Below are positions 54,728 to 63,866 of a stretch of 64,000 nucleotides of DNA, one piece after another; within the stretch, counting starts at the first letter, position 1; each line of letters opens with the position of its first letter. The stretch is taken from NCBI GenBank assembly GCA_937883755.1, contig CAKZYA010000036.1, positions 1-64,000 on the forward strand, in the 5' to 3' direction. This stretch comes from an uncultured Flammeovirgaceae bacterium (GTDB lineage Bacteria > Bacteroidota > Bacteroidia > Cytophagales > Cyclobacteriaceae). The position numbers and the translations under genes are program-made. A model generated the notes under the pieces. That model was not told where the DNA came from and did not search any database. It saw only the letters and a program-made list of their open reading frames with translations.

Positions 54728-55144
54728 TCACTTCTCTACCACCGCCATGGTTAAGCGGCTAATGCATACTAACTGCTGCTTTTCATTTACGATACGAATT
54801 TCCCACACATGGGTTCGTCGGCCAATATGTAAGGCTTTGGCCATTCCGTACACAAAACCATGCGTTACGGCTTTCAGATGATTGGCGTTGATATCCAACC
54901 CCACACAATAGTACTTTTCAGTATCCACACATAACTGAGAAGCTACACTGCCTACCGTTTCAGCCAGCACTACCGAAGCCCCTCCGTGCAACAAACCCAT
55001 CGGCTGATTAGTGCGATGATCAACGGGCATCCGGGCGGTTAGCCCATCAGTGTTAATTTCGGTAAACTCAATACCCAAATGTTCTACCATATTGCCCTTT
55101 CCCATGGCATTAAGACTATCAATAGAAATATCGGGACTTATCAT
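54728..55144 (-). CDS. menI: hotdog-fold thioesterase, probable DHNA-CoA thioesterase
   Basis: 138-residue PaaI/4HBT-family protein. The motif NQPMGLLHGGASVVLAETVGSVAS (about 46-70) holds the catalytic Glu/His region of the MenI type (HGGASVVLAE). It cleaves 1,4-dihydroxy-2-naphthoyl-CoA in menaquinone synthesis. It is the first gene of a two-gene operon with menF, with 13 bp between. A broader acyl-CoA role cannot be excluded. Confidence 0.8.
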   Translation of the reverse strand: MISPDISIDSLNAMGKGNMVEHLGIEFTEINTDGLTARMPVDHRTNQPMGLLHGGASVVLAETVGSVASQLCVDTEKYYCVGLDINANHLKAVTHGFVYGMAKALHIGRRTHVWEIRIVNEKQQLVCISRLTMAVVEK

Positions 55145-55215
55145 GAGCTACGCTTTGTACAGTATGACTTTTTTAGTTCCTTACCAACTTAACCAGTAAA
55201 CTGGGTACAAAAGTT

Positions 55216-55839
55216 ATGGATAAAGTTATTTATTTGATACGGCATGGGCAAACGGAATATAACCGAAAAGGAGTGGTGCAGGGTAGCGGAATTGATGCGC
55301 CACTGAATGAAACGGGGCGGTTGCAAGCGGAAGCTTTCTATAAAACGTATCACAACATCCCCTTTGATTATGTGTATACCTCGGTTTTACAGCGCAGTAT
55401 TCAGTCGGTAAATGGATTTCTGAAAGATGGGCTACCCACCACACAACTAGCCGGACTCAATGAAATTAACTGGGGAGTGAAGGAAGGAAAAGTACCGACT
55501 ACCGAAGAGCATTCGTATTACAACAAGATTATCAATGGCTGGCGCGAAGGTAAGCTAGATATAGCTATTGAAGGTGGGGAAAGCCCATTGATGGTACAGG
55601 AGCGGCAGAAATCAGCCCTTGAGCATATTTTGTCTCACCCTGACCAAAAGCAGGTACTAATCTGTATGCACGGTCGGGCTATGCGAATCTTTCTTTGTTT
55701 GATGATGAACCGCAACTTACGGGAAATGGATCAGTTTGCCCATACCAACTTGGGGCTTTATCTACTACACTATCATGCACACAACAAACGGTTTGAAATT
55801 ATCAAAGAGAATGATCAGTCGCACTTGTTAGAAGTGTAG
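55216..55839 (+). CDS. histidine-phosphatase (phosphoglycerate mutase-like)
   Basis: 207-residue cytosolic phosphatase of the branch-1 superfamily. The catalytic RHG is at residues 9-11 (YLIRHGQTEYNRKG), the second His in CMHGRAMRIFLCLMM and the acidic Glu in NEINWGVKEG. It is probably a small-molecule phosphatase, because the usual mutase residues are incomplete. A broken ArsC-like gene follows. Confidence 0.88.
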   Translation: MDKVIYLIRHGQTEYNRKGVVQGSGIDAPLNETGRLQAEAFYKTYHNIPFDYVYTSVLQRSIQSVNGFLKDGLPTTQLAGLNEINWGVKEGKVPTTEEHSYYNKIINGWREGKLDIAIEGGESPLMVQERQKSALEHILSHPDQKQVLICMHGRAMRIFLCLMMNRNLREMDQFAHTNLGLYLLHYHAHNKRFEIIKENDQSHLLEV

Positions 55840-55863
55840 CTACCCACCCAAGAAGGTAAAGCC

Positions 55864-56096
55864 AAACTGAGGTAGGAGTTGATGACGTTATTGACCGCCG
55901 GGCGAATATCTATCAGCAGAAATACGAAAACGCAAAAATGTCAAAAGAAGACTAGCTAGAAGTGCTAAAGCATAATCCTGAACTGATGCGTACCCCAATC
56001 GGAATGCTGGTCAATCGGGCGGTTATCTGCGAAAACCCCAACGATTTGCTCAAACTAGACGACGGACAGGGTTTCGACCAGAATATGAAGACGTAG
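55864..56096 (+). pseudogene. broken ArsC/Spx-like gene
   Basis: The frame is open from about 55864 (VIDRRANIYQQKYENAKMSKED), is interrupted by TAG at 55953 where family members have Trp, and continues as LEVLKHNPELMRTPIGMLVNRAVICENPNDLLKL to the stop at 56094. This is the second half of an ArsC-type thioredoxin-fold protein, with the RTPI motif. The N-terminal CxxS half is missing. The single change TGG to TAG explains the break, and the lost front shows further decay. Confidence 0.6.
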
Positions 56097-56112
56097 ACTT
56101 TTCACGTTGCCA

Positions 56113-56970
56113 TCAGTTATACCCTTCCACCGTTAAATATAATGTAATCGGAATGCCCTCTTTTTTCCAGGGAGCTAAACTGGAAGCTCGAGTGTAAGTT
56201 CCCCCACGATCATATCCCTTGCCATGGGTAAAAAACAGCGCATTATTGCCCCGGAAGCTACGCCATAGTTGTATTACCTCAAAGGTAACAATAATATCCT
56301 GGTCAACAACTAGCGGACTGCCGCCCAGCTGTTGAGAAGTAACATCTTTGGTGATCCACTTATCCCGCTTGTAACTTTTGACGAATAGCTCTTGCTGAAG
56401 CAAAGAACTATTGGGTAAACCGTTTTTCACATTGTAAACGTTGATTCGGAACAACACGCTATCCATAGTATTGAAGCGGGTGTGAAAGTTGATGTCAGTC
56501 ACTCGGTAGGTCTGCCCATCATTGAAAATCTGCAGGCCCCATTCTCCACCCCAACCGAATTTTTGTAAACCGCTCTGACCTGAGGTAGTTCTGGTAGGTT
56601 GATACCGCCCTAGCTTTATCGGATCACTTAAGCGGGAATCCTCTACTACTACTTCCCTTAAATTGTAGATCTTTGGTGATAAGTATACCCTCATCGAATT
56701 TTCCTTCCGCTTCGGTCGGAGAATGTGCTGAGAGTGATAGCCAATGCTAGAAAACGTTAGCTTATCCTGAGAGTCCGCTTCGCTCAGATCAATCCGAAAG
56801 GTACCGTTATCGCGGGAAATTACTCCCAGATTTTTGTTCACTACTCCAATATGCACGTAGGCTAGCGGTTCTTGTGTAGCTGAATCCAACACTACCCCAC
56901 TAACTATCTGACTTAACACCGCATTGGCGAATAGCAAGAGAGGGAGAAAGCCGATCACGATTGTTTTCAT
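56113..56970 (-). CDS. exported protein with carboxypeptidase-regulatory domain
   Basis: 285 residues from the ATG at 56970 (the frame reaches 57018, but the signal peptide MKTIVIGFLPLLLFANAVLSQ begins here). Residues 22-105 are a CarboxypepD_reg-like beta-sandwich (VSGVVLDSATQEPLAYVHIGVVNKNLGVISRDNGTFRI). The rest is beta-rich, without known name. It is probably periplasmic or outer-membrane associated. A permease gene lies 118 bp upstream. Confidence 0.75.
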   Translation of the reverse strand: MKTIVIGFLPLLLFANAVLSQIVSGVVLDSATQEPLAYVHIGVVNKNLGVISRDNGTFRIDLSEADSQDKLTFSSIGYHSQHILRPKRKENSMRVYLSPKIYNLREVVVEDSRLSDPIKLGRYQPTRTTSGQSGLQKFGWGGEWGLQIFNDGQTYRVTDINFHTRFNTMDSVLFRINVYNVKNGLPNSSLLQQELFVKSYKRDKWITKDVTSQQLGGSPLVVDQDIIVTFEVIQLWRSFRGNNALFFTHGKGYDRGGTYTRASSLAPWKKEGIPITLYLTVEGYN

Positions 56971-57088
56971 AGAATCATTTCTAACGTCATTCGAGTAAGT
57001 GCGAAGGAATTCCTCCAATTAGAGACTACCATTTTTGCAGAAGATTACGTCACTCACTATCGTTCGTTCGGAATGACAGTATCCTAGA

Positions 57089-59695
57089 TTATTCATCCCG
57101 CAGCAAATGTACTGGGTTAACGGAAGCTGCTCGAAAAGCTTGCAGGCTTACACTAATACCCGCAATGACGAAAGCGATAATTCCGGCAATTAAAAAAACG
57201 TCAGCTCCTAAACTGATGCGATAGGCAAAATCTTGTAGAAATTGATTAGCCCCAAAGTACACCAATGGGCAGGACACTACAAAAGCAATGATGACTAATC
57301 CAGCAAAGCTCTGAGAGAGCAACACGATGATCTGTCCTACTGAAGCGCCCAACACCTTCCTCACGCCTACTTCTTTACGCCGTTGTCGGGTTGCGAAGGC
57401 AGCTAGCCCTAATAAACCTAGCGAAGCTAACACTACCGTGATTCCGGCAAAAAGGGAGGCAGTTAATCCCAGACGCTCTTGCGTTCGGTACATTTTATCG
57501 AATTCTTCGTCCAGAAAATAATAACTAAACGGCTCAAATGGCTCAAGTGACTGATAGGCTGACTCCAGCACTTCCAAACCCTCGGCCGTGCGGTCCGGTT
57601 GGAGCCGCACTGCTAGTTCTCCGTAATAATATTCATCACCGGGATAATAATAGTGCAACATAGGTTCGATACGCTTTTGGAGAGACTCATAATGATAATC
57701 GCGTACAATACCCGCTACTGGTAAGTGTTCTCCCTCACCGTTTATTAAAAACTTATCTTGGTCATCTGACCAGCCTAGTGCCTTGGCGGCAGTTTCATTG
57801 ATAATGACGGCGTTGCTATCAGAGGGTAACTCTTTAGAGAAGGTATGACCCGCTACCAAATCCATCCCCAGCGTTTCGAAGTATTCATCGCCTACCATCA
57901 TCCAGCGAAGGTTGACTGGTTCTTTGGTAGGCGACTCGCTGTCGCGGAAATTAGAGGTAAAGTAGCGATAGCGCCCTGGCATTTTATCGCCAAAAGTGAT
58001 GGCGGTAATAACACTTTCATTTTCCAGCCGGTCAATCATCGTTTTGATAGCCGATTTAGCCTGCTCTTCACTCTGGAAATCGTAATTATCGTACCACAGC
58101 GAAAAAGCCACGACGTTCTCTTCAACAAAGTTTAAATCTTGAGATTTCATAAACTGAACCTGTCGCCAGATCACCAGTGTTCCGGCAATTAGTAGAATGG
58201 AAGCGGCGTACTGCACCACAATCAGACCTCGCTGGAATAAGCGCCCGGAGGCTTTAAACTTATTATGCCCCTTCAGCGAATTAACCGGAGAAAGCCGGGA
58301 GACAAAGGTAGCTGGATAAGCTCCTGAAAGTAAGCCGATGAGTAGCCCGATTGCTAATAGCGTACCCAACAATGGCAGGTTTTGCCAGTAGCGAAACGTT
58401 AGCATTAAGTCAAAGTGGCGATTAAAGTAAGGTAAAACCAAATGGACTAATAGTATGCCAATAATTAGCGCAAAAAAGCAAGTAACTACCGATTCGGTCA
58501 GGAATTGGGCTACTAATTGGCTCCGGCGCGAGCCAATAGCTTTTCTGAGTCCGATTTCCCGCGTACGCAGTAATGATTGAGCGGTAGCCAGATTCATAAA
58601 ATTAACGCTGGCAATAATTAGTGTAATTGCTGCTATGATACTTAGCAAGGTAATTATCGGTCCGTTCTTAGTTTCCTCTGCCCTTAGTTCAGCGAGTGGT
58701 AATAACTTCATTTGAATATCATCCAATCGCTCACTCTGAAAGTGTTGATCTTTGAATTTGGACAGTTTTTCGGATAGAGCGGAAGGCTTGACTGAACCGG
58801 CAAGCTTAACATAACCTGTCATAAACTGGCTTGCCCAATCTTCTGGCTCTATCCAATCAGGAGCGTTATCCCAGGGCAGCAGAGCCTCAAATTGTAAGGA
58901 TGAGTTTTCGGGTGGATCCGCTAGCACGGCTCCTACTGTAAATCGCTGTTCACGGGTAATTACCTCTAAAGTTTTGCCTACTGCTTTGTCTCTTCCAAAG
59001 AATCTTTCCGCAACGGATTGAGCCAGTACAATATGATTAGGAGTTTTCAGTGTTTGTGCCAAGCTACCTGCTAAGAGCTTGAAATCAAACAGCTCAACAA
59101 AGCCTGAATCTGCGTAGTGTACTAGCGGATTTACCACCTTATCCTGATATTGCATTCGAACATGATCAGGGGCGAAGAAGCGGGTTCCACTAATGACCTC
59201 GGGAATTTCTTCAATCAGGGTTGGCACTACCGGGTTGCGGGTGGCCCAATGCATCCCGTCTTCACCTTCGGCTACCATTCCTTCACCTATCCGATATACT
59301 CGTTCATGCTCAGCATGAAAGGTATCGAAGGACTGCTCGTAGCGAACGATCAAAAACAGGACAATAGCAGCGGCAATACCGATGGCTAAGCCGAAGATAT
59401 TAAGCAAAGCGTAACTTTTGTACTTCCAAAGATTGCGTAAGCTGACTTTGAGATAGTTGCGAATCATAGCAGGTTGGATTAGGGTTGAGTAAGTATAAAT
59501 TGGGCGGATAATCGACGGACGAAACAGCAGCATTACATCGCGCACATACTTCCACTGGGCTTTTCTGACGCCTAACTCTTGCACTCGTTCGTCGTATAGT
59601 TCGGCTAAGTCACCTGCTAAATCTTCGTAGTAAGCCGGATGGCAAAACCAGTGGAAAAAACGCTGTGCCCAGTGGGGTGGTATTTGCTTGTTCAT
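57089..59695 (-). CDS. FtsX-type ABC permease with prefix domain
   Basis: 868-residue permease. Residues 1-65 (PHWAQRFFHWFCHPAYYEDLAGDLAELYDERV) are the prefix domain that often links such permeases to PadR regulators. The remainder is the same eight-helix plan as the permeases at 40-45 kb, with RTREIGLRKAIGS in the middle and RQRRKEVGVRKVLGA before the last helices. No ATPase is adjacent. The PadR gene upstream is the probable repressor. Confidence 0.9.
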   Translation of the reverse strand: MNKQIPPHWAQRFFHWFCHPAYYEDLAGDLAELYDERVQELGVRKAQWKYVRDVMLLFRPSIIRPIYTYSTLIQPAMIRNYLKVSLRNLWKYKSYALLNIFGLAIGIAAAIVLFLIVRYEQSFDTFHAEHERVYRIGEGMVAEGEDGMHWATRNPVVPTLIEEIPEVISGTRFFAPDHVRMQYQDKVVNPLVHYADSGFVELFDFKLLAGSLAQTLKTPNHIVLAQSVAERFFGRDKAVGKTLEVITREQRFTVGAVLADPPENSSLQFEALLPWDNAPDWIEPEDWASQFMTGYVKLAGSVKPSALSEKLSKFKDQHFQSERLDDIQMKLLPLAELRAEETKNGPIITLLSIIAAITLIIASVNFMNLATAQSLLRTREIGLRKAIGSRRSQLVAQFLTESVVTCFFALIIGILLVHLVLPYFNRHFDLMLTFRYWQNLPLLGTLLAIGLLIGLLSGAYPATFVSRLSPVNSLKGHNKFKASGRLFQRGLIVVQYAASILLIAGTLVIWRQVQFMKSQDLNFVEENVVAFSLWYDNYDFQSEEQAKSAIKTMIDRLENESVITAITFGDKMPGRYRYFTSNFRDSESPTKEPVNLRWMMVGDEYFETLGMDLVAGHTFSKELPSDSNAVIINETAAKALGWSDDQDKFLINGEGEHLPVAGIVRDYHYESLQKRIEPMLHYYYPGDEYYYGELAVRLQPDRTAEGLEVLESAYQSLEPFEPFSYYFLDEEFDKMYRTQERLGLTASLFAGITVVLASLGLLGLAAFATRQRRKEVGVRKVLGASVGQIIVLLSQSFAGLVIIAFVVSCPLVYFGANQFLQDFAYRISLGADVFLIAGIIAFVIAGISVSLQAFRAASVNPVHLLRDE

Positions 59696-59700
59696 AGTTC

Positions 59701-59772
59701 AGGTTTTAGGGGGTTAAGTCTTGGGAGTTGAGCGACCGTCGCACGGTTTTATCTGTACCTAAGACCTACCAC
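59701..59772. repeat. intergenic inverted array with REP-like core
   Basis: Outer words GGTTTTAGGGGGTTAAGTC and CCTAAGACCTACCACCC are imperfect inverted repeats. The core GAGCGACCGTCGCACGGT (59730-59747) matches that at 39514 in 15 of 18 bases and forms the dyad ACCGT-CGC-ACGGT. Confidence 0.5.
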
Positions 59773-59776
59773 CCAT

Positions 59777-60106
59777 CTAAAAATCAAAAGCTACTTTTGG
59801 AATAGACTGCCATAGTTGTAGACGAGCGTCCCGGACTTCGGTGAGAGCCTGCTTACCGTAAGGAGTTACCGTGAAAAATCGCTTGCGCTTACCGCCTCGC
59901 ACCTGAGTAGCTTCTCCCAACCGGGATTTTAAAAAACCTTTCGTTTCCATTCGTCGCAAGGCTGACTGCAAAGCACCCACACTCACCGAACGACCTAACC
60001 GCTCTTCAATTTCCCGCTTAATGGCTACGCCGTAGGCTTCATCGAACAGTACAGCCACCGTGAGCAGCACAATTTCTTCAAATTCCCCTAGCTGAACTTT
60101 TCCCAT
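59777..60106 (-). CDS. PadR-family transcriptional regulator
   Basis: 109-residue winged-helix regulator. The PadR signature sequence AYGVAIKREIEERLGR and GALQSALRRMETKGFLKSRL are clear, followed by a basic wing RGGKRKRFFTVT. It is a compact member without a long C-terminal domain. It lies 81 bp upstream of the permease gene on the same strand, so it most likely controls that pump. Confidence 0.9.
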   Translation of the reverse strand: MGKVQLGEFEEIVLLTVAVLFDEAYGVAIKREIEERLGRSVSVGALQSALRRMETKGFLKSRLGEATQVRGGKRKRFFTVTPYGKQALTEVRDARLQLWQSIPKVAFDF

Positions 60107-60166
60107 AGATTAACTAATACATTTATATATTTCCTAAATGTAGTTTATATAAATACAAAATCCAAA

Positions 60167-60257
60167 GTGTTCAAGTGTTCATGAATACCTGTGGTTGAGT
60201 ACATGAACACTGCGCGACAGCCGCATAAATACCAGAACACATGAACACCTGAACACT
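60167..60257. repeat. inverted array of GTGTTCA words
   Basis: AAGTGTTCAAGTGTTCATG and CATGAACACCTGAACACT are inverted repeats of an 8-bp word AGTGTTCA. Between them is GCGCGACAGCCGC (60212-60224), partly like the GAGCGACC core elsewhere. The right arm touches the stop codon of the AraC gene. Confidence 0.5.
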
Positions 60258-61098
60258 ACATCCCATATTGCTTCTGAAAATCTGAAGCATTTATCCCGGC
60301 TATTTTTTTGAAGAGCTTGCTGAAATAGGATAGGCTCTCGAAGCCTACTTCGTAGCAGACCTCTGATACGCTTTTGCCCTGCAGTAGCAGTGTTTTTGAT
60401 TGGGTAACCCGGTATTGATTCACAAAGTCAGTGAAGGTCATATTGGTTTGCTTTTTAAAGTAGCGACAAAAAGCAGGAGTACTTAAATGCACTTGTTCGG
60501 CAATTTCGTTTACATCAGTCCGTCCATTATACTTTTGGTGAATGTAATCATAGACCGTACTCATTCGAATTTTGTCATTCATAAATAGTTTTACGCTGGT
60601 ATCCTGATCGTTTAACTCAATTACTTCATCCGAAGCAGCCAGAGCCTGAAATACTTTCAGTAATTGCAAAAGTTGCTCAAAGGGATTAAGTTCTCGCATG
60701 TACCGAAGTTGTTCGGCAACCTTTAGCTTGGTATCGCCTCCAAACGATAATCCTAAGTAAGAGCGAGCTAAGAGTTGTTGGATACGACTAAACTCCGGGG
60801 TTTGCTGAAAAGCATCGCCCAAAAATGGATTTTTAAGTTGCACCACCACCTGTTTGTATTTCGTCTTCAATCCGTAGTCAAAATTCAGGTGGGGAATGTT
60901 AGATCCAATCAACACCAGATCGCTGCCTACGTAACTGGACACATGTTGACCAACATGACGAATACCGGTAGTGGCTTCTACATACACCAGCTCATATTCC
61001 GGGTGATAATGCCAGAAAAAATGATCCCTCAGGCTAGGTTCAAATAGTCGGAACGATTGCCCTTTACTCAGTATTACCTCTTCTTTCTGAATCTTCAT
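60256..61098 (-). CDS. AraC-family transcriptional regulator
   Basis: 280 residues with a cupin-like N-terminal domain (HYHPEYELVYVEATTGIRHVGQH, about 30-55) and two C-terminal HTH motifs (MSTVYDYIHQKYNGRTDVNEIAEQVHLSTPAFCRYFKKQT and VSEVCYEVGFESLSYFSKLFKK). Such proteins usually control a divergently placed gene, here the PhyH-like gene at 61314. The ligand is unknown, perhaps a sugar or small organic acid. Confidence 0.88.
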   Translation of the reverse strand: MKIQKEEVILSKGQSFRLFEPSLRDHFFWHYHPEYELVYVEATTGIRHVGQHVSSYVGSDLVLIGSNIPHLNFDYGLKTKYKQVVVQLKNPFLGDAFQQTPEFSRIQQLLARSYLGLSFGGDTKLKVAEQLRYMRELNPFEQLLQLLKVFQALAASDEVIELNDQDTSVKLFMNDKIRMSTVYDYIHQKYNGRTDVNEIAEQVHLSTPAFCRYFKKQTNMTFTDFVNQYRVTQSKTLLLQGKSVSEVCYEVGFESLSYFSKLFKKIAGINASDFQKQYGM

Positions 61099-61225
61099 CC
61101 TATCTATTTTCCTACCAATTTATATTTTTATGGCTATTTTTCAATAAACAGTCAATAGAGAGCAAATGATTATCAATCAAGATAAAAGGTAGGAAGCACT
61201 GTGTAGATATCTTTGTAAAAAGAGC

Positions 61226-61303
61226 AAGTGTCTAGGTGTTTAGGTGTGTTAGATTACAAAACATGAATACCTAAACACTTGCACACTCTAACACCATAAC
61301 ACT
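61226..61303. repeat. inverted array of GTGTTTAG words
   Basis: AAGTGTCTAGGTGTTTAGGTG (left) and CTAAACACTTGCACAC, CTAACACCATAACAC (right) are inverted, degenerate 8-bp words. It lies in the gap between the AraC and PhyH genes and could overlap their promoters. Confidence 0.45.
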
Positions 61304-61313
61304 AAACATTGTG

Positions 61314-62267
61314 ATGCAAGTAACAGAAACCACTAACGCCCATAAAGATATTCCGGGCAACCCATCCACGGCTATTAGTAGCCAGATTCAATTGAATGAC
61401 CGCAGCAACGGCAAGCCACTTAAAGTGCTGAGCGAAGAAGACTGGAAGTTCTGGATAGAAAACGGCTATATTGTTATCAAGAATGCTGTTCCCCAAGAAC
61501 AGGTAAACCGATTGGCTAACTTCCTCTGGGAATTTGAGGAAAAAGACCCGAACAATCCCGAAACCTGGTACGCTCCGCCCCGAGCCGAAATGAAGATGAA
61601 GGAATTGACCAACACCGGTATGGTGGAAGTGTACAACCATCAATACTTATGGGATAACCGTCAGCATCCGAAAGTATACGAAGCCTTTACTGACATCTGG
61701 GGTACCGACAAACTATGGGTTACGATTGACCGAGCTAATCTAAATTTTCCTAACCGACCCGGCTTCGAGACCAAAGGCTTTATCCACTGGGACTACGATC
61801 CCGAAACCAAACCCCAAAATGTGCAGGGTGTGCTCGCCCTAGCCAACCAAACCGACGAGAACATGGGTGGTTTTCAGTGTGTACCCGAATTGTACCGCAC
61901 CTACGATACCTGGAAATTGAGCCAACCCGATGACCGAGATCATTTTCAACCTGACGTAAGCGGGTTTGACATTGTAAAAGTACCTCTGCAAGCGGGTGAT
62001 TTGCTAATTTTCAATAGTACTCAACCCCACGGTATTCGCCCCAACAATAGCCAAGGCAAAGTTCGGGTTGCCCAGTATATCTCCATGATGCCTGCCGAAG
62101 AAGATAATGAAGAACGTCGCCAATGGCGCATCTCTTCCTGGAAAGAACGCCGCGCCCCTGAAGGTTACGCTTTTCCGGGTGACCCACGAGGTTGGGAACA
62201 AAAGAAGTACGATACTGCCGAGTTAACGCCTCTGGGCAGAAAATTGCTCGGATTAGATAAATGGTAA
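61314..62267 (+). CDS. phytanoyl-CoA dioxygenase (PhyH) family protein
   Basis: 317 residues from the ATG at 61314 (the GTG at 61311 would add one residue). Fe(II)/2-oxoglutarate oxygenase with the facial triad His-x-Asp in GFIHWDYDPET (about 160-170) and a distal His in STQPHGIRPN (near 238). Arg for 2-oxoglutarate follows. It hydroxylates a small organic substrate that is not identifiable here. It is divergent from the AraC regulator, and convergent with the twin ATPase gene (9-bp gap). Confidence 0.85.
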   Translation: MQVTETTNAHKDIPGNPSTAISSQIQLNDRSNGKPLKVLSEEDWKFWIENGYIVIKNAVPQEQVNRLANFLWEFEEKDPNNPETWYAPPRAEMKMKELTNTGMVEVYNHQYLWDNRQHPKVYEAFTDIWGTDKLWVTIDRANLNFPNRPGFETKGFIHWDYDPETKPQNVQGVLALANQTDENMGGFQCVPELYRTYDTWKLSQPDDRDHFQPDVSGFDIVKVPLQAGDLLIFNSTQPHGIRPNNSQGKVRVAQYISMMPAEEDNEERRQWRISSWKERRAPEGYAFPGDPRGWEQKKYDTAELTPLGRKLLGLDKW

Positions 62268-62276
62268 ATGAAACAC

Positions 62277-63743
62277 TCAACCTGAAATCACGCTAGCCTT
62301 TCCTTGTTCTAAAAACAATCGCTGGTTCACGCAAGTGGGAATATCCTGCTGGTAGTGAGAAACGTAGATCAGCGTTTTGTTAAAGTGCTGGCAGATAGTA
62401 TCTACTATTGCATTAAATTCCCGAGTTTGTTGCGTATCTAACCCCTGACAAGGTTCGTCGAGCAGCAGTACCGGAGGGTTTTTGACCAATGCCCGAGCTA
62501 ATAGTACCAATCGTTGCTCGCTAAGTGGTAACTCGATCAGCGGTTTTTCTTTTTGATGAGAAAGATTGAATACGTTCAGCCACTGCGCTACCGTAGCTTT
62601 TTGTTCGGCAGAAAGATTTTTATCGCTAATCAATGTATCGGTAAGCCCTGAGGCAACTGCCTCAAAACAGCAAAGCCGACGATTAAAGTAAAGATGAAGT
62701 TCGGGCGAGATGTAGCCAATTCGCTGCTTAATATCCCAAATGCTTTCACCCGAACCTTTCTTTCGGTCGAAGAGGTAAATCTGATTGGCGTAGGCCTGAG
62801 GGTTGTCTCCGTTGATTAAGCTCAACAGCGTGGATTTTCCCGCCCCGTTAGGTCCCGAAAGTGACCACTTATCACCCCGATTTACCAGCCAGTTCACCCC
62901 ATCTAGTATGGTTTTTCCTCCGTAGCGTATGCTCACATTTTGCATTCGGATTGCTACATCAAAAGACGCATCCGCTTGAGTTGATAACCCTACTAGCAAT
63001 TGCGAATGAATTCCAGTTTCAGTTGCTACTGAGATAACCTGCTCTGGTTGCCGGGCTAAAAATGATGGGCGGGAATATACCTGAGAGGAACAATCATCTT
63101 GCAGCTCCAGCACCTGGGTAATACGGTCAGGAATTTCGCTAGGAGTCGTAATCAGTACAACGCTGATTTGTTCAGCGATTAGCTGGTTGATAATCTCGTG
63201 CAGAACTTTCCGGGCTTGCTGGTCTAAACCGATGAAGGGGCTATCCAGAATCAGCAATTTAGGTTGTTGTAGTAAGGCTTTGGCCAACTGAAACCGCTTA
63301 TTTTCCCCGTTAGAAAGTTGTATTAGGCGAGACTGCCTTAAATGATTGATTTGCAACAGTTGCAGTACTCTATCAATTTCTTCATTATCAGGCTTAGCAA
63401 CGCTCATCCGCAATTCTTCTTCCACCGAAGGAAAGTCTACGGAGTCCATACTATCAAATCGGGCTTGATAGTAAGTAGATGAAGCATCCGTTCGGTTTCG
63501 GTACGTATGCTGCTGCTCGACCATCACTAGTCGATCCGTTGGTAATAGATGACTAGTGAGTTTTCCCGAAGAAATAGGTTGGCGAAGCCGAATTACATTA
63601 GCCAACGTCGTTTTACCACTACCCGCCGATCCAATAATCGCCCAAGCCTCGCCTTCGCAAATCGTAAAACTCATATTGTGGAGTATAGTCTTTGATTTAA
63701 TCTTAACTTCTATTTGATTGGCTCTTATTATTGGTATGGACAT
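62277..63743 (-). CDS. twin ABC ATPase, ModF-like
   Basis: 488-residue soluble protein with two nucleotide-binding domains and no membrane part. Domain 1 has Walker A GSAGSGKTTLAN, signature LSNGENKRFQLAKAL and Walker B LLILDSPFIGLD, lacking the usual Glu after Asp. Domain 2 has GPNGAGKSTLLSLI, a degenerate signature LSEQRLVLLARAL and LLLDEPCQGLD. The arrangement matches ModF (PhrA), whose role is uncertain. There are no molybdate-transport genes beside it. Confidence 0.8.
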   Translation of the reverse strand: MSIPIIRANQIEVKIKSKTILHNMSFTICEGEAWAIIGSAGSGKTTLANVIRLRQPISSGKLTSHLLPTDRLVMVEQQHTYRNRTDASSTYYQARFDSMDSVDFPSVEEELRMSVAKPDNEEIDRVLQLLQINHLRQSRLIQLSNGENKRFQLAKALLQQPKLLILDSPFIGLDQQARKVLHEIINQLIAEQISVVLITTPSEIPDRITQVLELQDDCSSQVYSRPSFLARQPEQVISVATETGIHSQLLVGLSTQADASFDVAIRMQNVSIRYGGKTILDGVNWLVNRGDKWSLSGPNGAGKSTLLSLINGDNPQAYANQIYLFDRKKGSGESIWDIKQRIGYISPELHLYFNRRLCCFEAVASGLTDTLISDKNLSAEQKATVAQWLNVFNLSHQKEKPLIELPLSEQRLVLLARALVKNPPVLLLDEPCQGLDTQQTREFNAIVDTICQHFNKTLIYVSHYQQDIPTCVNQRLFLEQGKASVISG

Positions 63744-63866
63744 ATTGACGCTAAATTAATGAATATCTCTATTTCTGTGACTGCCGCTTAATCGATAAGT
63801 TTTGCCTGCTGAGAACACCTAGCGTACCTAAACTGTTACACCCTTGAACGTAATTTATATTGAGCT

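Noticed and set aside
40372-60106. Idea of an antibiotic biosynthesis cluster because of many transporters
   Set aside because: No biosynthetic enzymes are present. The permeases are MacB/FtsX-type pumps common in Bacteroidota.
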